Assembly (NCBI GenBank): GCA_023213315.1
Contig: JAKCPI010015154.1
Location: 1-64,000, forward strand
From: Euborellia annulipes
Taxonomy: Eukaryota > Arthropoda > Insecta > Dermaptera > Anisolabididae
Length of the DNA stretch: 64,000 bases
Reading direction: 5' to 3'
Shown here: one piece after another, positions 1 through 10,534 of the stretch
How positions within the stretch are numbered: position 1 is the first letter of the stretch
How the letters are laid out: each line of letters opens with the position of its first letter
Made by a program: the position numbers and the translations under genes
The notes under the pieces: model-generated
The model's database searches: none
What the model saw: the letters and a program-made list of their open reading frames with translations, nothing else
What the model was told of the DNA's origin: nothing

Positions 1-60
1 CATTTATTCCAATTGATTGGTATCTAATTAATTGAAATAAATCCTTCGCCTTGGACATTA

Positions 61-120
61 ATCCTTGACCTTCGGTACACCAGAAGCTAATGCTCTACCT
101 CTGAGCCATAGGTCAAGGGC
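61..120 (-). repeat. tRNA-like fragment
   Basis: The reverse complement carries TGGCTCAGAGGTAGAGC, a good match to a tRNA D-arm/A box, but the T-arm box is not recognisable downstream. It is probably a decayed SINE head or tRNA pseudogene, not a working tRNA. Confidence 0.35.
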
Positions 121-924
121 CTTTTGATATTTAGTTTTCTAAAAAGTGTGCTCAGATCTCATACAATTTTATAAATAATGTAACAAGAATCACAAAACTA
201 AGACTAATTAACGACTACATAGGAGATTTATTTTGTTTTATAATGAAATATTCATAAAAATTTGTATGGCATTGAAGGGAATGAAGGGCCCACTCCCCTG
301 ATGCTCGGGTGCGTTGCAGCCGTCGTACCCCCCACTTGCACGCCTACAGCAAGTGGACAAAACATTGTTTGTGATCAAATAAAGTTTTTATACAAACATT
401 TGACTTTTTAATGAACCTACTAGCCTTAATATCCCTTTTTTAAATATATAAAATTTAATTGAAATTCCTTATTTTTGTAATATTAAATTGAGTATAAAAG
501 TCAAAACATTCTGCTGTATACTGTTGATAGGATGAGGATATCTTGCCCCAAATAAAACGCCACGTTGCTAATTTTCAAACTAGAATATGAATATAAATAA
601 TGTTTAAAAGGGAAGCTTTGATCAAGGCTTCCTTTGTTAGTATTAAATTTTAATTACTAGCTCGGAGCCTAAAGACAAACTCTTTTTTCATTTTACTGTA
701 CTAGACATTTGTGCTCTGTCCTATTTTCTATTCTTTCTCTGAGCTATTTTTAAATCTTTTCATTCAGTGTTAGATATATTCAGTTACTTGTTTGTTCGTA
801 ACATATTTGATTAAGACGGATTTTGATGAAAAATAAAAAACTAAAGAACGAACACAAACGGGGATTTTAAGATGACTGATTTTGTTATCAAATCAGAAAA
901 GGTGGAAAGTTACCTTTTTTAATA
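121..924. other. AT-rich stretch, no gene seen
   Basis: No coding pattern is visible. A small imperfect hairpin around AAGGAAGCC/GGAAGCTTT lies near 608-634. The only GC-richer spot is 285-360, which matches no family I recognise. Confidence 0.4.
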
Positions 925-1244
925 CAGGAGAACTTCGGTTAACGAGCACCTCTCATAACGAGTAATTCAAAACGAGCAAAATAAATTGTAAAAGAATGAG
1001 TCACTTTAACGAGCGACTTTTCGCATAACGAGTACAAAACACTGACTCGTTAAACAAAAAGTCTGTCCAATTAGTTTACAATTTGGCTTTTATATTTAAT
1101 ATTTGTGCACTTTTAAATTTAGTGATTACAATTTACAAAAAAAAAAAAATTAATTTAATGTAGCATCGTACTGTATGTATGAAAAAAAGTGTGTGTTTAT
1201 AAAAAAATTCTTAATAATAATAAAAGTGTAAAATGGCTGTTATT

Positions 1245-1665
1245 TATTAATCTTAAGGAAGTGGATTTGCAGTCATGAGAATAAAAAACTATTTTAGTTT
1301 TCTTTTTGGTCGACGTTTCGGACGCCAATCGCGTCCTTCTTCGGGTCCAAAGATTGTTGAAAAGCACACATGGATTTTGTTGTGGTATGTATAAAATATT
1401 TGAACAATATTGACAAAGGCATCTTTTTGGGTACGAGAAGAGCTCTCTGTGCGTTATTTTTTTCTTTTGGAAAAAATAACGCACAGAGAGCCCTTTGTCA
1501 ATATTGTTCAAATATTTTATACATGCCACAACAAAATCCATGTGTGCTTTTTAACAATCTTTGGTCCCGAAGAAGGACGCGATTGAAGTCCAAAAACGAC
1601 GACCAAAAGAAACTAAAATAGTTTTTTATTCTCCTGGCTGCAAATCCACTTCCTTAAGATTAATT
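1245..1665. mobile_element. Foldback element nested in the pogo-like element
   Basis: Two arms of about 205 nt read as reverse complements and meet near 1466, where GCTCTCTGTGCGTTATTTTT pairs with its complement around a short loop. The open frames here (1197-1541 minus, 1370-1621 plus) arise from the symmetry, not coding. Each arm carries a hammerhead-like motif. This layout, two terminal repeats tail to tail, is what solo inverted termini of a Penelope-like element would look like. Confidence 0.7.
1312..1344 (-). ncRNA. Hammerhead-ribozyme-like core (one core change)
   Basis: On the minus strand the order is CCGAAGA, a stem GGACGC-loop-GCGUCC, then GAAAC. The hammerhead core is CUGANGA-stem II-GAAA; here U4 is C, but stem II is a perfect 6-bp helix. 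Penelope-like retroelements are known to carry hammerhead motifs in their terminal repeats. The copy in the other arm (about 1567-1603, plus) is more decayed. Confidence 0.45.
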
Positions 1666-2041
1666 TAAAAAAAAATGTAGCATTGTAGTGTCACTTGTGA
1701 TCGCACATTTTCTCAAACTTGTGTTATATTGTTTTAAATGTACATGAATAAAAATTAATTGAATTAATTATTACGTTGATAATCAGGAAATAGGTTTGTA
1801 ATTTTTTACAAAAGTTTAACCTGTGCCGAAAAAAATCCTGAAGAAAAAGCCGCAAGAAAACAACCGTAAGAGAGGGTTTTTTTCGACATGGAACGCATTA
1901 ACGTATTTTACTTTAATTTATATGAGAAAAATAGTTTCGGTTTACGAGCGTTTCGCTTTACGAGTTTGATTCTGGAACGAATTAAACTCGTTAAGCGAGG
2001 TTCCACTGTAAAAGTAAAAATAAATATTTTCTAGTATGAAT

Positions 2042-2527
2042 TTAATTCTTCTCACTATTGCATAAACAATTTATAGTTGTGAGTTGTTATATTAATAAGA
2101 GGGTAATAAAAATGAGAGATGCAGCTAATGTTATTTTTTTATTTGATTAATTCACACAGCTGACGTTTCGGTTCCGTACATAAATGAATATTCATTTATT
2201 TATTTATTTGAATTAAATATTACAATAATATATTTAAAAATACTAAGGGCTACAGAGCCTATGCTCTAAATCAGCCCTGATAAAACAAAATAAAAAAAAA
2301 TTAAAAGTATAGTTATGTTTCTTAATTATTATTATGTAAAAAAAAGGACCTGGTCATCTCATACTGTGTATATATTTATTATATAAGAATTTTTCAACAA
2401 TGACACTTTCATAATGACTTTTCGAGAATGGTTCAAACATAGAACCGAAACGTCAGCTGTGTCGAATAAAGAAATAACCTTAGCTGCATCTCTCATTTTT
2501 ACCTTCTTATTAATTCTTCTCACTATT
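2042..2527. mobile_element. Penelope-type foldback with 18-bp flanking repeat
   Basis: TTAATTCTTCTCACTATT occurs at 2042-2059 and 2510-2527, a plausible target-site duplication. Inside, ~75-nt inverted arms (2093-2178 and 2441-2512) share GACGTTTCGG and GAGAGATGCAGCTAA. The right arm holds GGUUC-loop-GAACC followed by GAAACGUC, an intact hammerhead stem II and 3' core half with a decayed 5' core half. Confidence 0.55.
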
Positions 2528-2530
2528 ATG

Positions 2531-3177
2531 TTACTTTGAGTGAGAATTTATCATTTTGATGTAAGATTTTATTGGAGCAGTCAGGCCTCTCTTAATGAGC
2601 ATCTCCCCTTAAGCTCTTCAAACTATAGTCGCTATAGCAGGGTTTAGAGTCCTCCCAACTATAACAAATCCGGGCTAATTAATTGAAGGTTTCGGTGGTT
2701 TGGCATTCCGATCGCTGATTACATGCGGAGCCCATAATGAATAATTTAAGATGCGTTCCTGATGGTTCCTGGTGACTCCTTATCCCGAAAAGTTGCCTAG
2801 CAAAACTTGCTGCCTTTATCGTTCAAGATGTTTAACATTAAAGTGTAAGAAGAATCACAAAATCGCTGAATGATTTATGAATTTAACTTTTAGCTTTTCA
2901 TTCATGTTTTTTTTTTCCTCTCGCCTTATGGAAATTTTATGTTTTGCTGTTTGTCTCAAAAATCTTTCTTTTTCTTTTGATACCTTTATATAGCCTATAT
3001 TACTCATGAGAAAAAGGCATTGAGGCATATTTAGGGGGGTGATTTTATAATAAGATAAAGACTATCGTAGTTTTATAATAAAAGTGAAAATAAATAAAAA
3101 AATTTCTACGAGATTTAATAGCAATAACACCAATGAAGAAGGCGAAAATTGTGTGATGATCTTTAAATATTTTTGAT
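2531..3177. other. No gene seen
   Basis: Single-copy-looking AT-rich DNA, slightly GC-richer at 2580-2830, without an open frame of coding character or a repeat family recognised elsewhere in the window. Confidence 0.4.
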
Positions 3178-3365
3178 TTCTCTTACCTATATAGTATGTT
3201 AATATATAGAGAGAAGGTATTGGCTTCATGTCAAAAATTAGATGTCGAGATTTTGATTGAAATACATGTTTTGAGGCATCTGACTTCAAAAAATTGGGTC
3301 CGGCAAAATGTTCTGTCTGTCTGAGAACGAAAAAGAGCTAGGAGATTAAAATTTTGTATTTCAGA
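3178..3365 (+). repeat. Fragment of the ~690-bp terminal-hairpin family
   Basis: It contains the family start: a short hairpin CTCTTACC/AGAGAGAAGG, then ATGTCAAAAATTAGATGTCG and a degraded CTGTCTGTCTG segment. It breaks off at the GAGCTAGGAG motif. Confidence 0.7.
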
Positions 3366-3735
3366 AGATATGAGTAGGATGGCAGCCAGGAAAGAAATCA
3401 GAAAAAAAATTTAATCAATTTTTATCTAATTTTATTACGATTGCCGACGTTTCGGACTTCCTCAGGACAATCTATAGTTAGTCATTTAATGCGAAAGGCG
3501 TCAATGAATGACATCAAATATATACAGTACAAAACAATGCATCACAAACCCGTGAATTGTGTTTTTATATTGTTAATTAAAAAAATACGTCCATCTGTAT
3601 TCCATTAACTATCGATTGTCCTGAGAAAGGGCGCGATATGCGTCCGAAACGTCGGCAATCGTAATAAAATTAGATAAAAATTGATTAAATTTTTGTCTGA
3701 TTTCCTTCCTGACTGCCATCTACTCATATCTTCTA
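3366..3735. mobile_element. Foldback with hammerhead-like arms
   Basis: About 80-nt arms (3377-3456 and 3638-3722) are inverted copies sharing ATCAATTTTTATCTAATTTT and GATTGCCGACGTTTCGGAC. The ~180-nt centre is not repeated. It matches the solo inverted terminal repeats seen elsewhere in the window. Confidence 0.7.
3440..3465 (-). ncRNA. Hammerhead-like core, short stem II
   Basis: The minus strand reads CUGAGGA, AGUCC, GAAACGUCGG: a canonical CUGANGA and GAAA pair with a very short stem II. The partner in the right arm (3621-3650, plus) keeps a longer GGGCGC/GCGUCC stem II but has CUGAGAA in the core. Confidence 0.45.
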
Positions 3736-3855
3736 ATAGTTCAACCATCATCTCAATATTTGTATTTAAGTTTGGTACCCTTCTGGTTATATAGTACGTA
3801 TAGTCAGCTATTTGTGTGAAAGAGAGAGGTGAAGAATGTCAAATAAATTTTTATT

Positions 3856-3964
3856 TTGGTACCCAAATGGCTTAAATAAAATCATCGGACTGCCTGGGGT
3901 CCGAACCCGCGGCTTTTGGTATACGAGGTTAGCACGCTAACCCCTACACCAAGCCCCGAGGGCT
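3856..3964 (-). mobile_element. tRNA-derived SINE, head fragment (SINE-A)
   Basis: Read on the minus strand it runs CTCGGGGCTTGGTGTAG, GTTAGCGTGCTAACC, GCGGGTTCGGACCCCAGGCA, then TCCGATGATTTTATTTAAGC. The first and third blocks correspond to pol III A and B boxes. Related copies lie at 5.53, 13.67, 15.46, 23.03, 33.6, 47.25, 53.05 and 62.34 kb. Confidence 0.8.
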
Positions 3965-4299
3965 ACATTTTAGATGAAAATTCATATAAATCAATTATTA
4001 TTTAGATGACCTTTTAAAAAGTATATCAGTAAGCCTAATATTTTGTGAAAATTGATTGAAGTACACTTTGATGATGTAATTAAATTTTTTATTTTATTTT
4101 TATTAATTTGATGAATATAATAAAATTATGGTAATCTGAGAAATGTCAGGATTTTCCTAATATGAACCAAAATCATGACCAATTTGAGAAATTTTACTCC
4201 TATAATATAAGTGGTCGTGTATTAAAAAGACTTAATTATAAATTTGTAATTTATAAACCCCAAAATACTTATTTTTTAATTTAAAAAGCTTATAGATAA

Positions 4300-4430
4300 G
4301 CTAAGTTTGATAATATTTTTCACGTCTCAGGATAGCTAAAAAAAAAAACTCCGATTTCTCTGCCTAATTTTCAAAAAAATTTTCCATACCCCCCAGGCCC
4401 TCCGGAAGTCGTCTGACAAGATCTGGACTC
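4300..4430 (-). repeat. Repeat shared with 7010-7150
   Basis: The stretch TTTTTCACGTCTCAGGATAG to TCTGACAAGATCTGG recurs inverted inside the hAT element at 7010-7150. No coding content. Confidence 0.55.
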
Positions 4431-4452
4431 AATAAATTATGGTAACACTACC

Positions 4453-4687
4453 CATTGGCGTAGTCAGAAATTTTTGATGGGGGGATCAAGAAATTTTTTT
4501 CATAAATTTAAGATTATTTTAGGGTATTTATAAATCATTTTGGTTTGTTTTATTAGCTAGAGTAAATTATTATATTTTACTTTCTCTTACCCTATGTGAA
4601 ATATAATTTGTATTAAATATCTAGTCATGGCTTGGGTCCAATGGGGGGGGGTTTGAACCCCCAAAACCCCCACTGGCTACGCCTATG
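4453..4687. mobile_element. hAT-type MITE
   Basis: Ends are CATTGGCGTAGTCAG and CTGGCTACGCCTATG (inverted). Flanks are ACACTACC (4445-4452) and ACCCTACC (4688-4695), an 8-bp duplication with one mismatch, as expected for hAT. The interior is AT-rich and non-coding. Relatives are at 24666-25333 and 42531-42650. Confidence 0.75.
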
Positions 4688-4695
4688 ACCCTACC

Positions 4696-5530
4696 TATAG
4701 AGCCTCAGTTTTAATACGTTAAATCATAAGTCACAACTTGACAAGTCTCCATCGCTAATTGTAACTATAGTTAACAAACAGTCACAATTTTCTCAATTGT
4801 TAATTTTTAAGAAATAAACTCGTCATATTCTTTAAGTCTAAAAGTGTCCATTTACGAGATGGCTAAAAATTTAAGAAATAGAATGCCTTTTCACATTTTT
4901 TTTAAATTAAAATATTTTAATTTATAAGAAAAAGAAGAGAATAGCTCATCAAAAAGAATCACCTAATTATTACGTAACCTTTGCAACATTTCCCGCTCTC
5001 TATTATTGCTGACATGGAAAAATAAAGCAACGTTTCCATTGATGGCTGGCCCTCAGGGCGATTTTCACAGATCATCTATAAACGAGATTGAGAAAAGGGC
5101 AAAATAGAGGGGGGTAGAAGGCCAACTGGCCCTTATTCATATATTCATGAAGGTCATAAGAAGCGAGAGCGCGAATCGAACCAATCCTGAACATGTTCTT
5201 TTGAAATGTCCTCATAAAAATGAAGTATAATATTTTATAAAGTCTTACGGAATCTAAATTAACTGGATCCCCATATGAAGAGATATAGTATATATAAATT
5301 GTTGAAATTTATTATGATATAAATTAGAAAATAAAATTTTATAAGAGGGGTTCAAGATATTTGATTAAAACGCTTAATAGTGAATAAAAAAAAAAAAATA
5401 ACAAACCCTAATAAAGTGAAAGTATTAAATGAAATGAAATTTGAAATGTAAATTGACTGAAATCTTCATTCTATCATCCAGGTTGTGAGTATTAAATTTT
5501 TACTGTAAGATTAAATAAAACAATAAATCA
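4696..5530. other. No gene seen
   Basis: AT-rich DNA with short GC-richer patches at 4985-5070 and 5095-5200. Open frames are short and of random composition. Confidence 0.4.
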
Positions 5531-5600
5531 AAGCCAAGAGGTCGCGGGTTCGGATCCCAGGCAGTCAGTCCGATGAATATTTATTTAATTCAAATAAATG
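5531..5600 (+). repeat. SINE-A fragment
   Basis: Contains the B-box region GTCGCGGGTTCGGATCCCAG followed by the family's CAGTCCGATGA. The tRNA A-box half is missing. Confidence 0.7.
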
Positions 5601-6349
5601 TGACTGCACCCCCTAATAAATCGTTAATGTCTATATGCCCAAAGATGCCGAAAAATAGAAAAGTTGAGTTTAAAAAAAAGTTATAAAATGATTACACGTT
5701 ATAACAATAACGTTGTCTAATCGTGATGTGGATATCGCATCACATTTTCCTTTTTGTTCACCAAGTATTTGCCAACACAAAAACACTTTTTCTTAATTAT
5801 ATTTTCCGGAGTAAAGAGAAAGAGGTATTTGTTACATTAAATGAAGAAGAGAAGAAAGGCTTGGGGAGAGAGATGTTGATTAAATTAAATAGATGGTATT
5901 ATTCATTATTCTCATGAAATTAAAAATAGTTGGAATTTTTGGTCTTTAGAAAAAAAAAAGTGAAATAATAGAATTAATATTAGTATTATGTTCAGGGTAG
6001 CTCCTGGGTATGGTGTTGCCTCCGTGCAGTCATTTTCGGGCCCCCCTCCCCATCCGTGGTACCTCTAACGTTATATCATGAAAAAAAAAAAAAAATAATG
6101 AGATGGATTGCCGAATTCATGAATCGTCTCGAGAAAAAAGACAAAAGATTTTTCTTCATCTGGAGGCAAATTTACTAGTGTATTCCATCGCGTGTTCCCT
6201 TGGATCTATTTGTGTAAAATAAAGTAAGTAGAAATATTTTTTTTTTTGAAGAGAACTGCAAAAAATAAACAATTTTTTTCTGCTAATTTCATTTGAAGGA
6301 ATACCGGAGGTTTCTGTTTTGTTGCAGGTGGTCGAGTAAGGTGGAGGTG
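5601..6349. other. No gene seen
   Basis: AT-rich, with A-runs at 5950 and 6079-6094. The 64-residue frame at 5723-5917 has no recognisable domain and no splice context. Confidence 0.35.
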
Positions 6350-6384
6350 GGTGGCGTTTCGATTCCAAGTCTAGGCCTCCTCAG
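6350..6384 (-). ncRNA. Hammerhead-like core, weak stem II
   Basis: The minus strand has CUGAGGA, 17 nt, then GAAACGCC. Both conserved core halves are present but the intervening stem pairs poorly, so this is probably a decayed copy. Confidence 0.35.
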
Positions 6385-6597
6385 AGCCGACTGATGTGTG
6401 TAATTTTAACAGCGCACATCTCAACATTTCTCACTATTGCTGCTGTTAAAATTATACACTATTTATTGCCAGCACACTTTGAAATTTAGGAAAGAAACGT
6501 TTATGAGAATTTAAATGAAATTGACTGCACATGTCTTTTATTTGTTAGAACTTAAGTTTTTTCCTTAATTTCACTTTACTAATATATAATCCTAGAC

Positions 6598-8172
6598 CAG
6601 TGGTTCCCAACATTTTTTGACCCATCGCCCCTTTCTGGAGCTTGACTAACACCTATCGCCCCCTTTACATTTTCATTGTATGCCTAATTTTAATTTGAAG
6701 TAAAGTGTAAATAATAAAGCAGTTTTATTATTTTAAACAATTTTATTACCGTAGGCCTATATACAGGGCCGCAGACAGACTTGACAGACCCCGGGGCTAC
6801 TTAGTAATACGCCCCCCCCAAAAAAAAAAAAAAAAACTTAAAGTTTTTTTTTAGTATGTAAAAGGCTATTGTGGCCTTCATGCCAACACTTTTTTACACA
6901 GTTTTTGACACATCTTTTGAAATAGTTATACATAGCTTACAATATTTATTTAAATAAAGTTATATAAAATTTTTTCAAAATTTCCTAAACAAAGAGTTAG
7001 AAAGTTTTAATTTATCGAGGCCAGATCTGGACAGAGGATTTCCGGGGGAATCTGGGGATATGGAAAATTTTTTGAAAATTAGCCACTGAAATCTGCATTT
7101 TTAGCTATCCTGAGTCGTGAAAAAGAACAAACTTGATTTGAGCTTAAAGGGCCCGGGCCCCCTGAGGAAAAAAAATTCAAGAAAATGATTTTTACTTTCT
7201 CTTACCTATGTATATATGTAATATATATATAGAGAGAAAGTATTGGATTCATGTCAAAAATTCGATGTCGAGATTTTGATGGATCTTCACGTTTTGAGGT
7301 CCCCTGAATCCAAAAAACTGGTTTTCGCGACATGGTCTGTCTGTGTGTGTGTGTGTGTGTGGGTGGGTGGGTGGGTGGGTGTGTGGGTGTGTGTTCAATT
7401 TTAAGCATGAAGGAATTGAGCTAGGAGGTTAAAATTTTATAATTAAGTTAAACACCCCCCGGGACCGGAAAAATAAGCTTTTAATCGAAATCGGCCAAAG
7501 AGTACTAGTACTTTACTGATGTACTTTTTCAGTTTTTTTCGATTTTCTCAAAATTTGCTCCAACGATTTTTTTTAAAATTCAAAAATCAATTATTTTTTA
7601 GATGCTCTTTCAAATGTATATTCTCATTTTGCGATTGAAATCTTCTGAAGACCACTTTACTCTTGTATTTCATAGAAAAGATAAGAGAAATGGTTGCCAT
7701 GGTAACAAAATATAAATATTTTCCCATACTTGTAAATTTTACATCTTGAAAATCGAATGTACCGTACTGTCGGGAACTAAATACATGTCGACACAAAAAA
7801 TCTGGTGTGACAAGCACAGAACACAACTTTCGATTACCGAAGGTAAGAGAAAGTTGTGTGCTGTGCGCCAGTCACACCAGATTTTTTTAAATTGAAATTT
7901 AAGATTTGAGCTAAAAGTGACGTTTCAATTCTAGATTGGAATTATATTCAGACTATTTTATTTTTATGATAATATTTTGTCCTCTTCTATCCTGACCATC
8001 CTGTAAATAGGAGATTTTTCTCTTTGATTTTTATTTTTTTAAATTTTAGTAAACTAATAATTTTTCTCCCTTTGAATACTCATCGCCCCCCAATCGCCCC
8101 CGCTTATTTATCCCCCCCTGAAAACCCAAATCGCCCCCTTGGGGGCGATCGCCCCCAGGTTGGGAACCACTG
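6598..8172. mobile_element. Non-autonomous hAT element with perfect 8-bp duplication
   Basis: Ends are CAGTGGTTCCCAAC and GTTGGGAACCACTG, the classic hAT (Charlie-like) terminus. TCCTAGAC flanks both sides exactly (6590-6597, 8173-8180). Subterminal ATCGCCCC repeats occur near both ends. There is no transposase ORF. A complete ~690-bp repeat is nested at 7193-7887. Confidence 0.9.
7193..7887 (+). mobile_element. Full-length ~690-bp terminal-hairpin element
   Basis: It starts with a hairpin TACTTTCTCTTACC/GAGAGAAAGTA and ends with a ~95-nt hairpin whose arms are AAAAAATCTGGTGTGACAAG and CAGTCACACCAGATTTTTT, with CACAACTTTC/GAAAGTTGTG inside. Landmarks between are GGTTTTCGCGACATGGTCTG, a (GT)n/(GGGT)n tract, GAGTACTAGTACTTTACTGA and GGTTGCCATGGTAAC. 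No ORF is conserved between copies. Several motifs are short palindromes. I do not recognise a named family. Confidence 0.8.
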
Positions 8173-8190
8173 TCCTAGACTCTCAATAAT

Positions 8191-8428
8191 TTTTATTTAA
8201 ATTGAACTAAAAAAAAAAGAGAGAAATAATTTAATTGTTCTTGTTAAAATTGTTGAATATTTATGACTTAAAATAAAAGCGTGGGCGCACATTGATAGCT
8301 TAAGGAATTGTATATTCTTAGAGCCTCGGAATCACTTCAAAGCGCCCCACGTTTTTATTTTGAGTCATAAATATTCAACTATTTTAACAAGAACAATTTC
8401 TCTCTTTTTAGTTCAATTTAAATAAAAG
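8191..8428. mobile_element. Foldback MITE with ~105-nt arms
   Basis: The left arm (TTTTATTTAAATTGAACT...TAAAAGCGTGGG) and right arm (CCCCACGTTTTTATTTTGAG...AGTTCAATTTAAATAAAA) are inverted copies around a ~40-nt centre. It lies just outside the hAT duplication. Confidence 0.75.
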
Positions 8429-8512
8429 CATTTTTTTTTTTAAGTTTTTTTATTGTAGTCTATTTCTATTTTAAACTTTTTAGTCTTTTTTTTTTATTAT
8501 AGACAGAGTATT

Positions 8513-8630
8513 AAAAAATTTGGTGTGACTGGTAGCACAGCACACAGTTGTGTTCTATGCTTTTTTTTGTGTCTAGATATATTTTGTTTCCGACAGTATG
8601 GTACATTTGAATTTGAAAAATTTATAAACC
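8513..8630 (-). repeat. Fragment of the ~690-bp family (hairpin end)
   Basis: Contains a degraded terminal hairpin (TTTGGTGTGACTGG, CACAGCACACAGTTGTGTTC), then TTCCGACAGTATGGTACATT and GAATTTGAAAAATTTATAAA, the family order on the minus strand. Confidence 0.6.
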
Positions 8631-8839
8631 ATTTGTTTACCCTGTATTTAAATTTTGTTTTTGTTTGGGGCCGTAGTTTGCGAGTTGTACGCAATTCAAT
8701 ATGCAAAGTTTATTTTTTATAACGTATCTTAATTTGGGCTTAAGAAACGGCTAGACGAGGGGAAGTGGCGCGTGCACCTCCCCTCCAGGCATTGTCGCTG
8801 GCGAGAGAGGCAGCTATTTTTGGAAATAACTATTAAACC
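8631..8839. other. No gene seen
   Basis: Moderately GC-rich at 8745-8815; no domain or repeat recognised. Confidence 0.35.
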
Positions 8840-9213
8840 CAGTAGCGTAGCCAGGATTTCTGCTTGGGGGGGGGGGGCCCAAAAGTTTTTGAACCCCCCC
8901 CCCCCTTTTTCCAAGAAACTTAAAGTGGAGAAATTTTTTTTAGATAATATAATAATTATAAATAAAAACAAATAAAAAAAAATTTTTTTATCTTGAAATA
9001 AAAAAAAATTTTAATACAAAATTCGTAAATATTAGAGATTTTTTCAATTATTTATAAGTTTTTTTTTAGATTTTAGAATTTAGGAGAGTTAATAAAATAA
9101 TTATTTAAAAAAAAAATCATTAGTGAAAACAATAGGTATTTTTTTGTTTTGGAGAAGGCTTTGGGGGGCCCGGCCCCCCTGGGCCCCCCCCCCCCCCCCT
9201 GAATACGCCACTG
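8840..9213. mobile_element. hAT-type MITE with perfect 8-bp duplication
   Basis: Ends CAGTAGCGTAGCCAGG and TACGCCACTG, flanked by ATTAAACC at 8832-8839 and 9214-9221. G/C homopolymers lie just inside both ends. Confidence 0.85.
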
Positions 9214-9539
9214 ATTAAACCCGTTTTCATTTATAAAAACATTATAATATCTCCATCGCAAATCTATCATCTAAATTAAGTGATTCATTAGACCAAGAGA
9301 AAATTATTTCTCTTGTTATTCATTAACAATAAATAATGCTCTCTCTTGGATGGGAGACAAATAAATAATATTAAAAAAAAGTATAGTATTTATTCTTTAC
9401 TATTTTATGGCCCTATTAATTATTCTATTTCAATAACCCTTAGATCTCACTCTATTTCAAAAAAATCTGGTGTGATGGTCGCACCAGATTTTTTGTGTCG
9501 ACATATATTTAGTTTCCGCCGATATATTAGGGTGCGTAC

Positions 9540-10534
9540 ACACCTGCGCTCTGCTCCGCTCGCGAGCAGTTCGCGGCTCGTGTTCGTTGCTCGTTCCATT
9601 TTCATTGAAATTATTCATTTTGACGAACCTGCCGCGATCCAAAGAAAAGCCACGAACATTTTAATTAATTTGGAATTTTTATTATTAATTATTTATAATT
9701 ATTAATCGCAAATAGATTGTGTTGCTGAGCGCGCCTAATTACTAATAAAAAACATTTAAACTAATTATTATTTGGTGTAGATAATAATGTCTCTGAGGCG
9801 AGATAGAGAAAACGCTCTGGCCGTTTCGGTTATGAGTGGTGCTTTTTTGCTAATGGCAAGTTTGTCAAAAAAGAAAAGGAGACATCGACGTTGGTGGTAT
9901 ACTAATCTATTTAAAAAACAGAATGGTAGTGAAATTGTGATGGACTTGAGGTCGCAACAAATAAGCGGTCAATATAAGAATTTTACTCGAATGTCAGAGA
10001 TTATTTGTCAAGTCTATTTATATATATATAAATATAAAAATAATAAATTTTAATATCAATTTATATTTTATATAATTTTTTTTTTATTAAACCCGATCCT
10101 TTGAAAATATTTGATTAATTCTTCATTTATTGAAAACTGATATTAAAATTTACTTAAAAAATACTATATAAAATCATCATAGGCCTATATTTTAAGGAAA
10201 TAATATACATATAATTAACCTCCCTGGTCTCTGAGGGACATAGAAGATGATAATATTAAAAAAAATATTTAAATAATGATTTAGAGAAGACTTATAAAGG
10301 CTAAAAGTAGGTCTATTTTATATTTTGCTCGCGAGCTGCTCGCGGCACCGCAGCGCGCCGTCCAAATCTGAGCCGCGAACCATCAAAGGGTTTGTCGAAA
10401 AAGCCGACAAGAGATGGATCGCGGCGAGCAGCTCGCGAGCGACTCTCGAGCAGCTCGCGAGCATCTCAAAACCCGTACACATCTAACGAACATGGTGCTC
10501 GCGAGCGGAGCAGAGCGCAGGTGTGTACGCACCC
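9540..10534. mobile_element. PIF/Harbinger element with TTA duplication
   Basis: 39-bp perfect inverted termini begin GGGTGCGTACACACCTGCGC and run into CTCGCGAGCA. TTA flanks both sides (9537-9539, 10535-10537); a 3-bp TWA duplication is the PIF/Harbinger signature. CTCGCGAGC words repeat inside the right end (10327-10500). A short transposase-like ORF is present, but the catalytic region is gone, so the element cannot move itself. Confidence 0.88.
9787..10053 (+). pseudogene. HARBI1-like transposase N-terminal remnant
   Basis: The frame encodes 88 residues from an ATG. Residues ~28-70 (KKKRRHRRWWYTNLFKKQ, then GSEIVMDLRSQQISGQYKNF, then TRMS) resemble the N-terminus of PIF/Harbinger transposases: a basic RRRWWV-like stretch, a short variable region, then a YKNFxRM motif ahead of the helix-turn-helix. 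The frame runs out just after RMSE into low-complexity sequence, so the HTH and DDE catalytic domain are absent. Position inside Harbinger termini supports the call. It is a deletion derivative, not a host gene. Confidence 0.7.

Larger units (their letters stand above)
925..2008. mobile_element. Non-autonomous pogo/Tigger-like element
   Basis: The left end starts CAGGAGAACTTCGGTTAACG; the right end read inward starts CAGTGGAACCTCGCTTAACG. Both are flanked by TA (923-924 and 2009-2010). CAGTRGAACCTCG-type ends and TA duplications are characteristic of the pogo/Tigger branch of Tc1/mariner. Several further ACGAG words lie just inside each end, as subterminal repeats would. No transposase ORF remains. 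A foldback element (1245-1665) sits in the middle. Confidence 0.75.

Noticed and set aside
1197..1621. Open frames of 114 (-) and 83 (+) residues
   Set aside because: They are mirror images produced by the foldback arms; no domain, and the products resemble each other only because the DNA is palindromic.
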